Below are positions 25,368 through 34,867 of a DNA stretch of 37,120 nt, piece by piece (the stretch's first letter is position 1; every line of letters starts with the position of its first letter). Position numbers and translations under genes: made by a program. The notes below the pieces were generated by a model, which was not told the origin of the DNA, did not search any database, and saw nothing but the letters and a program-made list of their open reading frames with translations. This DNA is from an uncultured Akkermansia sp. (GTDB taxonomy: Bacteria > Verrucomicrobiota > Verrucomicrobiia > Verrucomicrobiales > Akkermansiaceae), in NCBI GenBank assembly GCA_947631275.1, contig CANRKR010000020.1:1-37120 (forward strand), read 5' to 3'.

Positions 25368-25844
25368 ATGGCTACAAGACGAAAATCAAAAAAGAAAGGC
25401 GGTCGCGGAAGAAGAGGGGGTAATAGTAACATGTTGTTCCTCGGCGTCGTTGCGGCAGCGGTACTCGTTTTGGCGGCGTTGCTCGGTTCCGGCGTCCTCA
25501 AAAAAGGTGGCAGCAGTCGAGAGGTTGAAGCCACTGCGGATTCTTTCCGTATCGCGGATTATCGTCGGGATGGCTCTCGGTTTGCCTCTGCCGGCAATGC
25601 GTACGTCTTTGAGGGGCGCGTGGAAAACATTGAAACAATCGGGAATGATCGCATCGTGAGCATCTCCATTCCGAACAATCCGGATGAACGGCTGCCTCTT
25701 CTTGTGCCGGGGGATGCGAAGTTGCGCACCAACCTGACGCGCGGCGACCGCTTTGTTTTTGAAACGACTTGCACCACTGGTAAAGCCCCGGATGGTTCCC
25801 AGGTGAAGGGTGTACTCATTGTGAAAAATGCACAGTCTAAGTGA
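25368..25844 (+). CDS. Hypothetical membrane-anchored protein
   Basis: Basic N-terminus RRKSKKKGGRGRRGG, one TM (MLFLGVVAAAVLVLAALLGSGVL), soluble beta-rich domain. Confidence 0.65.
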   Translation: MATRRKSKKKGGRGRRGGNSNMLFLGVVAAAVLVLAALLGSGVLKKGGSSREVEATADSFRIADYRRDGSRFASAGNAYVFEGRVENIETIGNDRIVSISIPNNPDERLPLLVPGDAKLRTNLTRGDRFVFETTCTTGKAPDGSQVKGVLIVKNAQSK

Positions 25845-25845
25845 G

Positions 25846-27810
25846 ATGAAGACAGGAAAAATATGGATGACGCTGGGGACGCTGCTTATCAGCTCATGGT
25901 GCGAAGCGCAGATGCCCGTATCAAACGGAGGGGCGGCTCCCGCACCTCAGTCGGGCGGTGGTGCCGCCCTGCCGAGCTCGTTTGATGCTTCTGGCAGCGC
26001 CGCTAAACCTCAACAAAACGACCCCTCTCGTAAGGGGGAAACGCCTCCTCCCCAGCTGTTGGGGATGGAGATGCCCCTCATGGATCCTTCCTCCGATACT
26101 GTTTCTTACAACGGTGGTATCTTTGATGTGGGAAATAATGCGGCGGTGCGAGCGCGCTTCGAGAAATACCTGCAGCAGATTCCTGATGACAGCGCAGAAT
26201 CCAAACGTTACCGAAAGATTATCAATGAAATCCTCAAGCTGACCCAGCGCGGCGGACGCGACTCTCGCTACGTCGTCGGTAGCGAAACTCTCATTCGCGT
26301 GGGCATGGCTCTCTATCAGGCGAATGAATTTCCCGCCGATGGTGGGCAGTCCGGCACGCTGGCCAGCGCTATGGTGAGCGCGTTGGACGTGCAAAGGGCT
26401 AATTTGTCGCGCGAGAGAAAAAATGCCGAGCTGGATGCGGAAATGGATGCCCTCGTCCGCAGGATGGATCGCGAGAATGCGAAGAATGCCTGGACCGCCC
26501 GCAATTTCGAAAGGTACAAAACTAAGGACCCGAAAGCCAAAATTACATACACCGATGCGATGAAGGATTCGCGAAACATGCTGGAAGCCGACAAAGCGAA
26601 TGTGGCTGAAAAGAAGGCGGAGAAGGCTGCCAATAAGGTGGCGAGCGAGGCGAACTTTCTTGCCGCCAAGTTGAATTATCAGTCGATTCTCATCTCCATC
26701 TTTTTGCAGCGGCGCTTTGACCACGTCGTCATCGGTTCGCGCGTCTATCGTCATCTTTTCAAAGATGGCGATGTGAAGCTCAACGTTGACGAGGACTCGC
26801 AAGTTGGCAAGGCGTTTTCCAAGGGCACCGGCATGCCGCCGACGGTCAATGCTCTTGATTCTGCCGCCAGCAATGCGCGCCGCGAGATTGATCAGAGTAT
26901 TCAAGCCGTCCATAGTGCTCTTGCATGCAACAGATTGGGAGAGGCAACCCAGCAGTTGATTGCCGCTGTTGCCATTGGCGAATACATGCAGAGCGTTGCT
27001 ACATTCCCTGCGGAGGCTCGCCGCCGTATCGCGCAGTATTGGACTCTGCGCAAGAGGGCGTACACGGCGCTCAACGCGCGGGATTACGCGACGGTGGAGG
27101 AAGTGGCAGCGAAAATGAAGGAAATGGATGCAGATTTTGATAATTCGCTGTTGCTCTCTTACACGACGGGTAAAAAGCGGCAGAGCGATTTGGCTATTCG
27201 GAACGCGATGAAAGCTCTGCAGGCCGGGGATGAGGAGAAGTTCAATGAGTACATCGCGGAGGCAGGCACCATCTGGCCGCGCAATCCGAACTTGGATAAG
27301 GGGGCAGATATGCTCAATAAGATTGATGCGGGTGATCCTCTGAAGGAAGAGTTCCGCAACCATTACAAGCTCGGTGAGTTCCGCCGCATCGCCGCCGATC
27401 GCGAGCGTTTCAAGGTCGTGAACATGGATCCTGAACTCGCCAAACAGTACGAGGAAGTGATCACTCTCGTGATGAAGATCGACGGACTTCTTGAGCAGCT
27501 TAAGACTGTGGCTCAGCAAGACACGACTCTTGGTCCCTGCATGGCGTATGAGAAACTCATCGAGTGGCAGAAAGAGGATGAGCGCTATGCGCAGGACAAG
27601 GAGATGATGATCGCCCTGAAGGATTACGAATCTCAGGCACATGACTTTGTGCAGGCTCTGCGGGATGCAGAGCGCTGTGAGAAGCGCGGCGAGTACGGCT
27701 CCGCCCTCTCCTGCTACTATCGTGCCCAGTGCAAATATCCCGGCTCAAATATTGCCAAAGAGGGCATCCGTCGCGTGAGTGATATCATCGTGAACGCTAC
27801 CTATCCATGA
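25846..27810 (+). CDS. Hypothetical secreted helical-repeat protein
   Basis: Signal-like N-terminus MKTGKIWMTLGTLLISSWCEAQ, Pro/Gly-rich segment, long helical/TPR-like region. Confidence 0.65.
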   Translation: MKTGKIWMTLGTLLISSWCEAQMPVSNGGAAPAPQSGGGAALPSSFDASGSAAKPQQNDPSRKGETPPPQLLGMEMPLMDPSSDTVSYNGGIFDVGNNAAVRARFEKYLQQIPDDSAESKRYRKIINEILKLTQRGGRDSRYVVGSETLIRVGMALYQANEFPADGGQSGTLASAMVSALDVQRANLSRERKNAELDAEMDALVRRMDRENAKNAWTARNFERYKTKDPKAKITYTDAMKDSRNMLEADKANVAEKKAEKAANKVASEANFLAAKLNYQSILISIFLQRRFDHVVIGSRVYRHLFKDGDVKLNVDEDSQVGKAFSKGTGMPPTVNALDSAASNARREIDQSIQAVHSALACNRLGEATQQLIAAVAIGEYMQSVATFPAEARRRIAQYWTLRKRAYTALNARDYATVEEVAAKMKEMDADFDNSLLLSYTTGKKRQSDLAIRNAMKALQAGDEEKFNEYIAEAGTIWPRNPNLDKGADMLNKIDAGDPLKEEFRNHYKLGEFRRIAADRERFKVVNMDPELAKQYEEVITLVMKIDGLLEQLKTVAQQDTTLGPCMAYEKLIEWQKEDERYAQDKEMMIALKDYESQAHDFVQALRDAERCEKRGEYGSALSCYYRAQCKYPGSNIAKEGIRRVSDIIVNATYP

Positions 27811-28700
27811 GCTTGCGTTTCCCGGTGACGACCCGCTTTGCTCCCACGCCAAGCGGTGAGTTGCACCTCGGACATGTCCTGGCTGCATGGGAGGCGCGTC
27901 GCTTGGCGGATGTGCATGGCGGACGGTGCTTGTTACGCATCGAGGATCTGGATGCCGCCCGTTCGCGTGATCCTTTCGTGCTGCAGCGGATGCTCAACGA
28001 TCTTGAGTGGATTGGGTTGCACTTCGACGGCGAGATGGTGCGGCAGAGCGAACGCACAGCTGCGTATTCCTGCGCACTCGACAAGCTGCGGGCTGTGGGG
28101 TTGCTCTACCCCTGCTTCTGTTCGCGCGCAGAGATTCGTGCCGAGTGGGAGGGAATCTCCCGAGCTCCGCACGGTACGCCGTATCGGCGCTACAGTGGTC
28201 ATTGTCGTTCCCTGCCGGGGGATCTCGTGGAGGAGAAACTCGCCCGTGGCGTGCCGCATGCCTGGCGCATTGATATGCGTCGTGTGCAGGACATCATTGG
28301 CTGCCCCACATGGGAGGACATCGGTTGCAGAGGGGTGCAGCGTTGCGTTCCTTCAGCGTGTGAGGATGTGGTGCTCGCCCGGAAGGACGCCCCGGCCAGC
28401 TACCATCTCGCCGTGGTGGTGGATGATGCGTGGCAGGGCGTGAATCTTGTTTCCCGTGGCGAGGATTTACTGGGGAGCACGCCCATTCATCGTGCGCTCC
28501 AGGGTGTGCTCGCTCTTCCGGTTCCTCTCTACGCGCATCATATTCTACTGCGCGATGCCACCGGGCGTCGCCTTGCCAAGCGTGACCAATCCTGCAGCAT
28601 TCGTATCCTTCGTGATCAAGGATTTTGCCGGCAGCAGGTTATGGCTGCTGTGCATTCCGCCATCAAAGAAGGGGGCAGATGCCGCTTGCCTTTGCACTGA
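27807..28700 (+). CDS. gluQ: Glutamyl-Q tRNA(Asp) synthetase
   Basis: RFAPTPSGELHLGH (HIGH), CFCSRAEI...YSGHC zinc ligands, LAKRDQ (KMSKS-like), short without anticodon-binding domain. Confidence 0.85.
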   Translation: MSLRFPVTTRFAPTPSGELHLGHVLAAWEARRLADVHGGRCLLRIEDLDAARSRDPFVLQRMLNDLEWIGLHFDGEMVRQSERTAAYSCALDKLRAVGLLYPCFCSRAEIRAEWEGISRAPHGTPYRRYSGHCRSLPGDLVEEKLARGVPHAWRIDMRRVQDIIGCPTWEDIGCRGVQRCVPSACEDVVLARKDAPASYHLAVVVDDAWQGVNLVSRGEDLLGSTPIHRALQGVLALPVPLYAHHILLRDATGRRLAKRDQSCSIRILRDQGFCRQQVMAAVHSAIKEGGRCRLPLH

Positions 28701-28730
28701 GAGAGGCAGGCGCGTTGAATGGTAAAACGA

Positions 28731-29960
28731 TCACCCCCTGTAAAGAGCCTTGCGGTGTTGCCAGATGGCGAAGGCAATACAAAGGATATTCGGGAGCCAG
28801 AGGACGATATAAGGAGTCGCTCCCGGGATTTTGCGGGATAGCTCGCAGAAGACCAACGCTATGAAATAGAGAGCGGCCACGAGAATGCCCAGGGCGAAGC
28901 CCGTGGTAGAGTCTCGGCGGCGTGCCGTGATAGCAAGAGGTACCCCGATAAGAGAAAAGACGAGGCAGGCGCAGGCGAATGAGACGCGCTGCGCGCCTTC
29001 GGTGCGGAAAGCCAGTTCATTCACCGGGGTAAGTGTGGCGGTAAGTCGATTGATCTCATGTACAGTTTCCTGAACCAGCATGCGCGCACAGGGGAAGGAG
29101 GGGGTGGAGATCGCCGCCGCCTGCACGCTGCTGCATGTCTCGGGTGTGAGGGAGCGTATGCGGTCAAGATGAGCGAGGGTTTCCTCAATTTCTGCGTTGG
29201 TGAAGCGGTTGGGCTTCATTTTTCTGTGGTTGTGCAGAGGAATGTGGATGCGCATCGGCATCTCGCGCACGATGGGAAGATCTGTCCATTCTCCGCTGCG
29301 GTGCTCAATGGTCGTATCGTGCAAATTGAGTAGTAGCTGGCGCGAGTTACGGTCAAACTCGCCAATGTCCGCCGTGCGCGCGTGCATAGCTCCCAGAGAG
29401 GCATTGCCCCTGCTGCCCTCATCCTCCGTCGGGTAGATGTGCAGCCCGAAGAGGCGGTCTCCCTCCCGCCTTTCAATGTAGAGTCGCACTCGGTCAAGCT
29501 TCGTGACTGCCTGCCCGGAGTGGAGCAGGTTGCGCGGGTTATCCATAGCGGCTTTCACCGCGATTTCACTCATGGCATTTTTCCCTCGAGGCGCTATCTC
29601 AATGTTGATGTAGTAGCATAGCCCGGAGAGGAGTATCGCCATCACGATAGCCGGGGCGCTCAGCCGCCATAAGCTCAATCCTGCCATGCGCATAGAGGTC
29701 AGTTCGTTGTCCGCCGCCAGGCGCCCATAGACGAGCAGCACCGCCGTGAGGAATCCCCAGGGCACAGAAAAAGTAAGAGAGAAGGGAATGACCTGCAAGA
29801 CAAAATCAATCACAATGCCGGGCGGAGCTCCGCTTTCTACCAGCAGAGCGTGAAGCTCTTTGAAAAGCTGCCCGAGGAGTAGAAGGAGCGTGAGTGACAA
29901 CACACCCAGAAATGTGACCGCAACCAGCTGGCGAAAGATGTAGAGATCAAGTGTTCTCAT
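28731..29960 (-). CDS. LptF/LptG-family LPS export permease
   Basis: MRTLDLYIFRQLVAVTFLGVLSLTLLLLLGQLF...LTAVLLVYGRLAADNELTSMRMAGLSLWRL. Confidence 0.85.
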   Translation of the reverse strand: MRTLDLYIFRQLVAVTFLGVLSLTLLLLLGQLFKELHALLVESGAPPGIVIDFVLQVIPFSLTFSVPWGFLTAVLLVYGRLAADNELTSMRMAGLSLWRLSAPAIVMAILLSGLCYYINIEIAPRGKNAMSEIAVKAAMDNPRNLLHSGQAVTKLDRVRLYIERREGDRLFGLHIYPTEDEGSRGNASLGAMHARTADIGEFDRNSRQLLLNLHDTTIEHRSGEWTDLPIVREMPMRIHIPLHNHRKMKPNRFTNAEIEETLAHLDRIRSLTPETCSSVQAAAISTPSFPCARMLVQETVHEINRLTATLTPVNELAFRTEGAQRVSFACACLVFSLIGVPLAITARRRDSTTGFALGILVAALYFIALVFCELSRKIPGATPYIVLWLPNILCIAFAIWQHRKALYRG

Positions 29961-30095
29961 GGTCCCTTCTAACCGGACGCAAGTCTAGCATACTTCCTTG
30001 CGCTCTTCCAGCCAAAAGTATGAAAAGAGCAGGGCACGCATGCATTCCAAACTTTCCTCACGAGCCTCCAGATCATGTAGGAGAGGGGGAAGAAT

Positions 30096-30902
30096 TCACC
30101 CTTGCCTCTTCTGCATTTCCTGCATTTGCAATTTGTAGATCTTTTCCTTCAATTCACGAATGCGCTTCTCATTTTGATGCTGCTCGGTGCCGGCGACGAG
30201 GGCATCTCGGCATGGGTACTGCGGTTCAATATCCTGCCTCACATTGACTTTTGAGCCGATGGAGAGGATGCGATAGAGCTCCCGTGCCATTTCTCCGGGG
30301 GTTCGGATACAGCCGTGCGATAAACGGCGTCCCGCGCGTACCTTCCCAATGTGCATGCCGACTCCATCTCCTGTGAGGCGCATCCAGTAGGGCATAGGCG
30401 ATCCCACGAAGCGTCCACCTTCCGGTACGGCGTTTTTGAAGGCGTCTGCATTGTAATTGACGCATTTGCCTTCGGCATCGTACATTTTGCCGTACCGGTT
30501 GGAGGCATGATCCGGCTTCTTCTCGCGCACAGAAAAGTTACCGGTGGGAGTCGCCCGCCCGGGAATCCCCGTAGAAACAGGCCAGTCCGCCGCCACTTGA
30601 TTGCCCACATAGAGTCGCCCGCGCTGCTGGGAGAGACAGATCACGACGCGTGAGGAAGCGGTGGCTTTGGAGAGCAGAGCTCGATTCTTGTAAATGCTGA
30701 TAGTGACGGGGTAACCGCCGTGGGAGACAAAGTGTTCGTAAGAGCCGGCGGGGTAATTGATCTGAGCCTGGCGCTGTTCCAGCTGAGCTAATTCCGCTTG
30801 CGCTGCCACCAATTCCGGATTTTTCCTGCTCACACAGGATGAGGTAGAGAGTAAGACAAGTGTCAGACTGAACCAGAGAAAGCGTTTTGTGCAGCTGTTC
30901 AT
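30096..30902 (-). CDS. L,D-transpeptidase (YkuD domain)
   Basis: TPTGNFSV...VGMHIG...LSHGCIRTPGEMARELY catalytic motif. Confidence 0.85.
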   Translation of the reverse strand: MNSCTKRFLWFSLTLVLLSTSSCVSRKNPELVAAQAELAQLEQRQAQINYPAGSYEHFVSHGGYPVTISIYKNRALLSKATASSRVVICLSQQRGRLYVGNQVAADWPVSTGIPGRATPTGNFSVREKKPDHASNRYGKMYDAEGKCVNYNADAFKNAVPEGGRFVGSPMPYWMRLTGDGVGMHIGKVRAGRRLSHGCIRTPGEMARELYRILSIGSKVNVRQDIEPQYPCRDALVAGTEQHQNEKRIRELKEKIYKLQMQEMQKRQG

Positions 30903-30944
30903 GGCGGAGAGAGCAGTAAAGAGGCAACCCGCTGCCGTGCGGCT

Positions 30945-31538
30945 CTATTTGATGACAACTTTTGAACCGATCGGCGTATTCTCAAAGAAAATCTTGGCCA
31001 TCTTGCGCGGCAGACGGATGCACCCATGACTCTCCGGTGCAGAGGTGACAATGCCCTCATGCATCCAGATGCCACTGCGCGTGATCTGCATGCCGAAATT
31101 CATCTTCGCGCCCTCGTAGTGTCCGCCCTTGGGAATCGGTTGTCCCACGGTATAGTTTTCCACCATCACATTGCCGGCAGAGTCCACGATGCTCCCATAC
31201 GAGGCCGAGACGTGGTCAATGTCCTTGTCAATGATAGAGAAGACGCCCTGTGGCGTGCCATGTCCGGCCTTCCCGGAGGAAATGTCAGAGAGCCCGACCT
31301 GGCGTCCGCCGATATAATATTTTGCTTGCTGCAGTCGGGTATCCACCACGATGACGTGCTCCCCTTCCAGATTGGCCGGTTTGTCCCAGTAGCCGTCCGA
31401 GACCGCTTCCTTTGCGTCTGTGAAAAGCTTCTCCGGGCGGAAAAGATACCCCCCGTTCAAGGACGCGGTGAGATCATTCTGAGTAGAGTCGCAGGCGGCG
31501 AGAAGTAGGACGGAAATCAGGGAATATATTCGTTTCAT
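30945..31538 (-). CDS. L,D-transpeptidase (YkuD domain) lipoprotein
   Basis: MKRIYSLISVLLLAACDS lipobox; TPQGVFSI...IWMHEG...SHGCIRLPRKMAKIFF. In-frame ATG at 31538. Confidence 0.85.
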   Translation of the reverse strand: MKRIYSLISVLLLAACDSTQNDLTASLNGGYLFRPEKLFTDAKEAVSDGYWDKPANLEGEHVIVVDTRLQQAKYYIGGRQVGLSDISSGKAGHGTPQGVFSIIDKDIDHVSASYGSIVDSAGNVMVENYTVGQPIPKGGHYEGAKMNFGMQITRSGIWMHEGIVTSAPESHGCIRLPRKMAKIFFENTPIGSKVVIK

Positions 31539-31734
31539 GGAAGAAAGAAAGAGTCCTGCCGGGCGCAGTTTTTGGGTCCCTTTGTTTTTCTCCCGGGTCT
31601 TCTCCTGCGCGGCGGTGTCCGTTATGCACCCTTTCAGCGAATTTGTCAAGCCTCTTCCACTCGAAACCATGGCAAACGCATTAGACCAAAGCTGTGTGGG
31701 ATAGCCCGAACTCAGGCATGGCGCACCTCGCGGT

Positions 31735-32358
31735 CTAGTGCAGGAGCTTGCGGTGGCGATTCTGCTCACGCAACGCTGCCTGCATCTTGGCACAGTGCCG
31801 GTAGCGCGTGCGATCTGCAAGCATCTTCATGCTTGCCTGGGACGATCCCCAGCGGATGATTTGAATCTCCACAATACGCAGCCCCCACTGGCGCATCAAT
31901 TTTTTGTTCGGTTGGTAGATATCGATTGTGCCGGTCCCCACAAGCGCCGAACCGTAGTCATCCACCACGTAAATATACGGCTCGCCTTTGATGCGGAAAT
32001 GGGTGCCGAGGGGATAGACAGACCAATCAGCGGCGGCGCTGCGCACCTGGTTCGTGTACTTGAGGGGAGCCCCTACGGCGCTGCGCGCTCCGTAGCCTAC
32101 ATGGTCGAATTCGGAATGAGTGTAGGCCGTGGTGCGCACCACGCGGTTGAGCTGCGAGGGGTGATAGAAGGGCATCCCATGCTTGTCGCGCCCCAAATTC
32201 GGCAGGCGCGGATCCGGTCTGGCAGATGGGGAAGGCGCTGCCGGGAGGATGAAATCGTATGCTTCCGCAGTCTTGCTCGTCCCCACAGTCGCACAGCTCG
32301 CCACTAAAACAAGCGACGAGACGGCAAACGTGATGAGCGGCTTAACGAATTTGAGCAT
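31735..32358 (-). CDS. 3D-domain (MltA/RlpA-like) lipoprotein
   Basis: MLKFVKPLITFAVSSLVLVASCATVG lipobox; PLGTHFRIKGEPYIYVVDDYGSALVGTGTIDIYQPN. Confidence 0.75.
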   Translation of the reverse strand: MLKFVKPLITFAVSSLVLVASCATVGTSKTAEAYDFILPAAPSPSARPDPRLPNLGRDKHGMPFYHPSQLNRVVRTTAYTHSEFDHVGYGARSAVGAPLKYTNQVRSAAADWSVYPLGTHFRIKGEPYIYVVDDYGSALVGTGTIDIYQPNKKLMRQWGLRIVEIQIIRWGSSQASMKMLADRTRYRHCAKMQAALREQNRHRKLLH

Positions 32359-32487
32359 CCTGTGCGGGCGTTCCGGGATGAGAAAAACACGAAATGGGCA
32401 AAAAGTCTTCCTCGCCCATCTCCCATCTTCCTGAGTCATAATAGCACATTCTGAGGAGAGGGCAAGCACATAATGTAACAGGTACGC

Positions 32488-32513
32488 TGTGCATTACAAA
32501 ATTAAATGCAACA
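32488..32513 (-). repeat. 26-bp conserved motif copy 2, upstream of the 3D lipoprotein gene
   Basis: Minus strand TGTTGCATTTAATTTTGTAATGCACA, 25/26 identical to 13642-13667. Confidence 0.75.
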
Positions 32514-32665
32514 GGTCACCGGCGCAAAGTGTTCTCCAAACCCGTAGAAGTGTCTCCCTTTCCCGCTAGGAGACGGCTACTTTCTGGTCTGTGGCTGATC
32601 GGTCAGAGTTGTGTTTCCTGGTCGATCATTACTTTCCCAAGCTTCCCGTCAGCTTGTTTCCTTGT

Positions 32666-32938
32666 TCAGTGATTTTCTCGTTCATTTCTCTGCCTTTGAT
32701 AGTGCAAATATCGGCGCAGGGGATCGTTATTCACAACGAGGAAGTTCTCTGTGCCATGTTCCACCAAATTAAATGCGGTTTCACCGTTGATCCGCTCTAC
32801 TCCACCCCCTTTGGGTGCCGGAAAATCTTACCGCCATATTTTGTCATTAAACCATTGCGGATTTGTGAAACCCAAATGTTCGTACAACTCAGGGATGGCG
32901 ATTTCGATTCCCGATGTAAGCTCCTTGTACCTATCCAA
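32666..32938 (-). pseudogene. Degraded minus-strand coding sequence
   Basis: Two protein-like segments separated by stops/frameshift: LDRYKELTSGIEIAIPELYEHLGFTNPQWFNDKIWR* (32938-32828) and ERINGETAFNLVEHGTENFLVVNNDPLRRYLHYQRQRNERENH* (32797-32666). Confidence 0.4.
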
Positions 32939-33247
32939 CTATTCGCCTCTAAGGGTTATTTTCCCAAAGAGGATCACAAAGCAGCAGCCGTCTTATCGGG
33001 TTCTTTCGTATGAGAAATCAACCCATAGTCCCGCCGCAATACGGGAGTCTTTTTCTGTTTTATCCCATCTTTTTGACTGACGCGCACGAGAATTTCGCAC
33101 ATTCTTCAAGGGGCTATCACTGACAGAAAACAAATAATTTTCTGTGGCCGCCTGCCGTGGCCAACAAACATCTTCCCTTTTCCCTCTGGATTGATGGTGC
33201 CCATCTCTAAAGCAATTCCGCTTCATTTGTGTGATCTCAGAGAGTTC

Positions 33248-34345
33248 TCATTCTGTAATCAATTCTTTAAATAGTCCTTTCAATCCGATTGGATTCACAG
33301 AAATTATTTCCGTGTCGGGATAATATGTGCCTGCAAAATATTTAAACTCCTTCCAATTTTTAATTATTTGCGATGGACGGATAGCAGTTACTTTCGACTT
33401 ATCAAAAACATATGGGGCATTTGTACAATCGCAGCCGACCAAATAAATTTTCCTTGGATTGCACCACAACATAAACTGCACTGCGGCGAAAACAACAGAT
33501 GAAAAATCCCCTATACATTGATTTGATAAGTCTAAAGAAAATCTGTCTTCCATAATCCCGGCAGATGTGTAATATCGTCGCGCCCCTGCTTGGAGGGACC
33601 AACTTTCAGGGATATTCCACTTTGAGGAATTTCCACTTAAAATACCAAAAAATTTTGTTACATTATTTCCCTTATAATTAATTATCTTTTTCTTTAACCC
33701 ATCTCCAAAAGCACTTTTATCCTGGATAAATAAGTAATCCAATGCAATATTTTCTTTTAAAAAACTGCGGTTGACCCCAACATGTATCGCATGAGGGAAG
33801 GGTTTATAAAGGGCATTTGAAGGTCCCGATGCAAGAAGAACCATTTCGGCTCCTACGTGCTTATTTTTGTAAGGAGGAAATGTTTCCTGATGCAGACTCG
33901 TAACATCATTCAATGATGGTTTCAGAAGAAAGGAACAGGGCGGCCGATTATCACTCGTCCTTATTCTGCATCCCAGAATGTGGACCTTATAATTATCATC
34001 TGATCGTTTTAATTTATATAAACTGATTCCTATGAAACGAAAATCTATCAAATCTGGTTTCCTGACAAAGATATAGAAGGGAATCCCAAAAGCATAATAT
34101 CGCTTTTTGTTATTTGCTTTAATAGTTTTAAACAGACCGAAAAAATGTTTATGTTTAATTTTGTCAATAGTTTCCTCTCTGGTCTCGTACGGAATTCCTA
34201 ATACTTTAACCTCGGTTTTAGCTCGTCCATCTGGAGTATCTTTTGTCTCTTTAACGTACAAATGCTCAATAAGTCGATCCCATGTTAAATTTCCGACGAG
34301 ACTCCTGTATTGATGATATTTGTTGGCTGTAGGTTGTTTTTCCAT
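33248..34345 (-). CDS. DUF115/MptE-like protein (putative glycan-related)
   Basis: MVLLASGPSNALYKPFPHAIHVGVNRSFLKE...LDYLFIQDKS...RKIYLVGCDCT. Confidence 0.55.
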   Translation of the reverse strand: MEKQPTANKYHQYRSLVGNLTWDRLIEHLYVKETKDTPDGRAKTEVKVLGIPYETREETIDKIKHKHFFGLFKTIKANNKKRYYAFGIPFYIFVRKPDLIDFRFIGISLYKLKRSDDNYKVHILGCRIRTSDNRPPCSFLLKPSLNDVTSLHQETFPPYKNKHVGAEMVLLASGPSNALYKPFPHAIHVGVNRSFLKENIALDYLFIQDKSAFGDGLKKKIINYKGNNVTKFFGILSGNSSKWNIPESWSLQAGARRYYTSAGIMEDRFSLDLSNQCIGDFSSVVFAAVQFMLWCNPRKIYLVGCDCTNAPYVFDKSKVTAIRPSQIIKNWKEFKYFAGTYYPDTEIISVNPIGLKGLFKELITE

Positions 34346-34381
34346 TTTACGAGGACCGGGCAGTTGGAAGGGGGCAGGTGA

Positions 34382-34867
34382 TCAGGTCTGAGCGAGAACT
34401 TCGGTATGCTCTTCAAGGAGTTCCTTGCCGGTGGCATCAATCTTCTCACGCGAAAGGGCATCAATGGGCAAACCCTCCACGATAGTGTGGGTGCCATCCA
34501 CATTTGTGCAGATGGGCTGGGAGTAGACGGTGCCTGAGGCGCGCACATACTGCACAAGAGGTAGCGCGGTGAACTCCGGCATTGCAACGTCCATAGTGTC
34601 ATATTGGGTTTTTACTCGATGCGCCGACTCCGCCTCCACAACTTTGCTGAAGGCGCGTTTTGCGATAAAATCAATTCTGTTGGCTTCTTTATCGTGCCTC
34701 TGGGTGGAGGATTCGAGGTCATCACAGTAAATCTCACGGGCCTTTGATGAGTAGCTCCGTAAATTGCTGCGGCATTTGACAACAATCGAATCTGGCCGAT
34801 CCTGTCGCGTGTTGTACGCGAGCATGATCACAGATACCTTCGACTTGGCTTGCTCTCCGCCCTTCAC
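34382..34867 (-). CDS. Hypothetical protein, likely C-terminal part of a frameshifted gene
   Basis: Protein-like ORF; upstream overlapping frame 34734..35105 also looks coding at its N-terminus. Confidence 0.4.
   Translation of the reverse strand: MKGGEQAKSKVSVIMLAYNTRQDRPDSIVVKCRSNLRSYSSKAREIYCDDLESSTQRHDKEANRIDFIAKRAFSKVVEAESAHRVKTQYDTMDVAMPEFTALPLVQYVRASGTVYSQPICTNVDGTHTIVEGLPIDALSREKIDATGKELLEEHTEVLAQT

Noticed and set aside
25921-27642. 573-aa minus-strand ORF opposite the secreted helical protein
   Set aside because: Plus strand has a signal peptide, a start near the previous stop and consistent helical composition; antisense frame is a shadow.
32591-33013. 140-aa plus-strand ORF
   Set aside because: Minus strand of the same DNA gives more protein-like, decayed coding segments.
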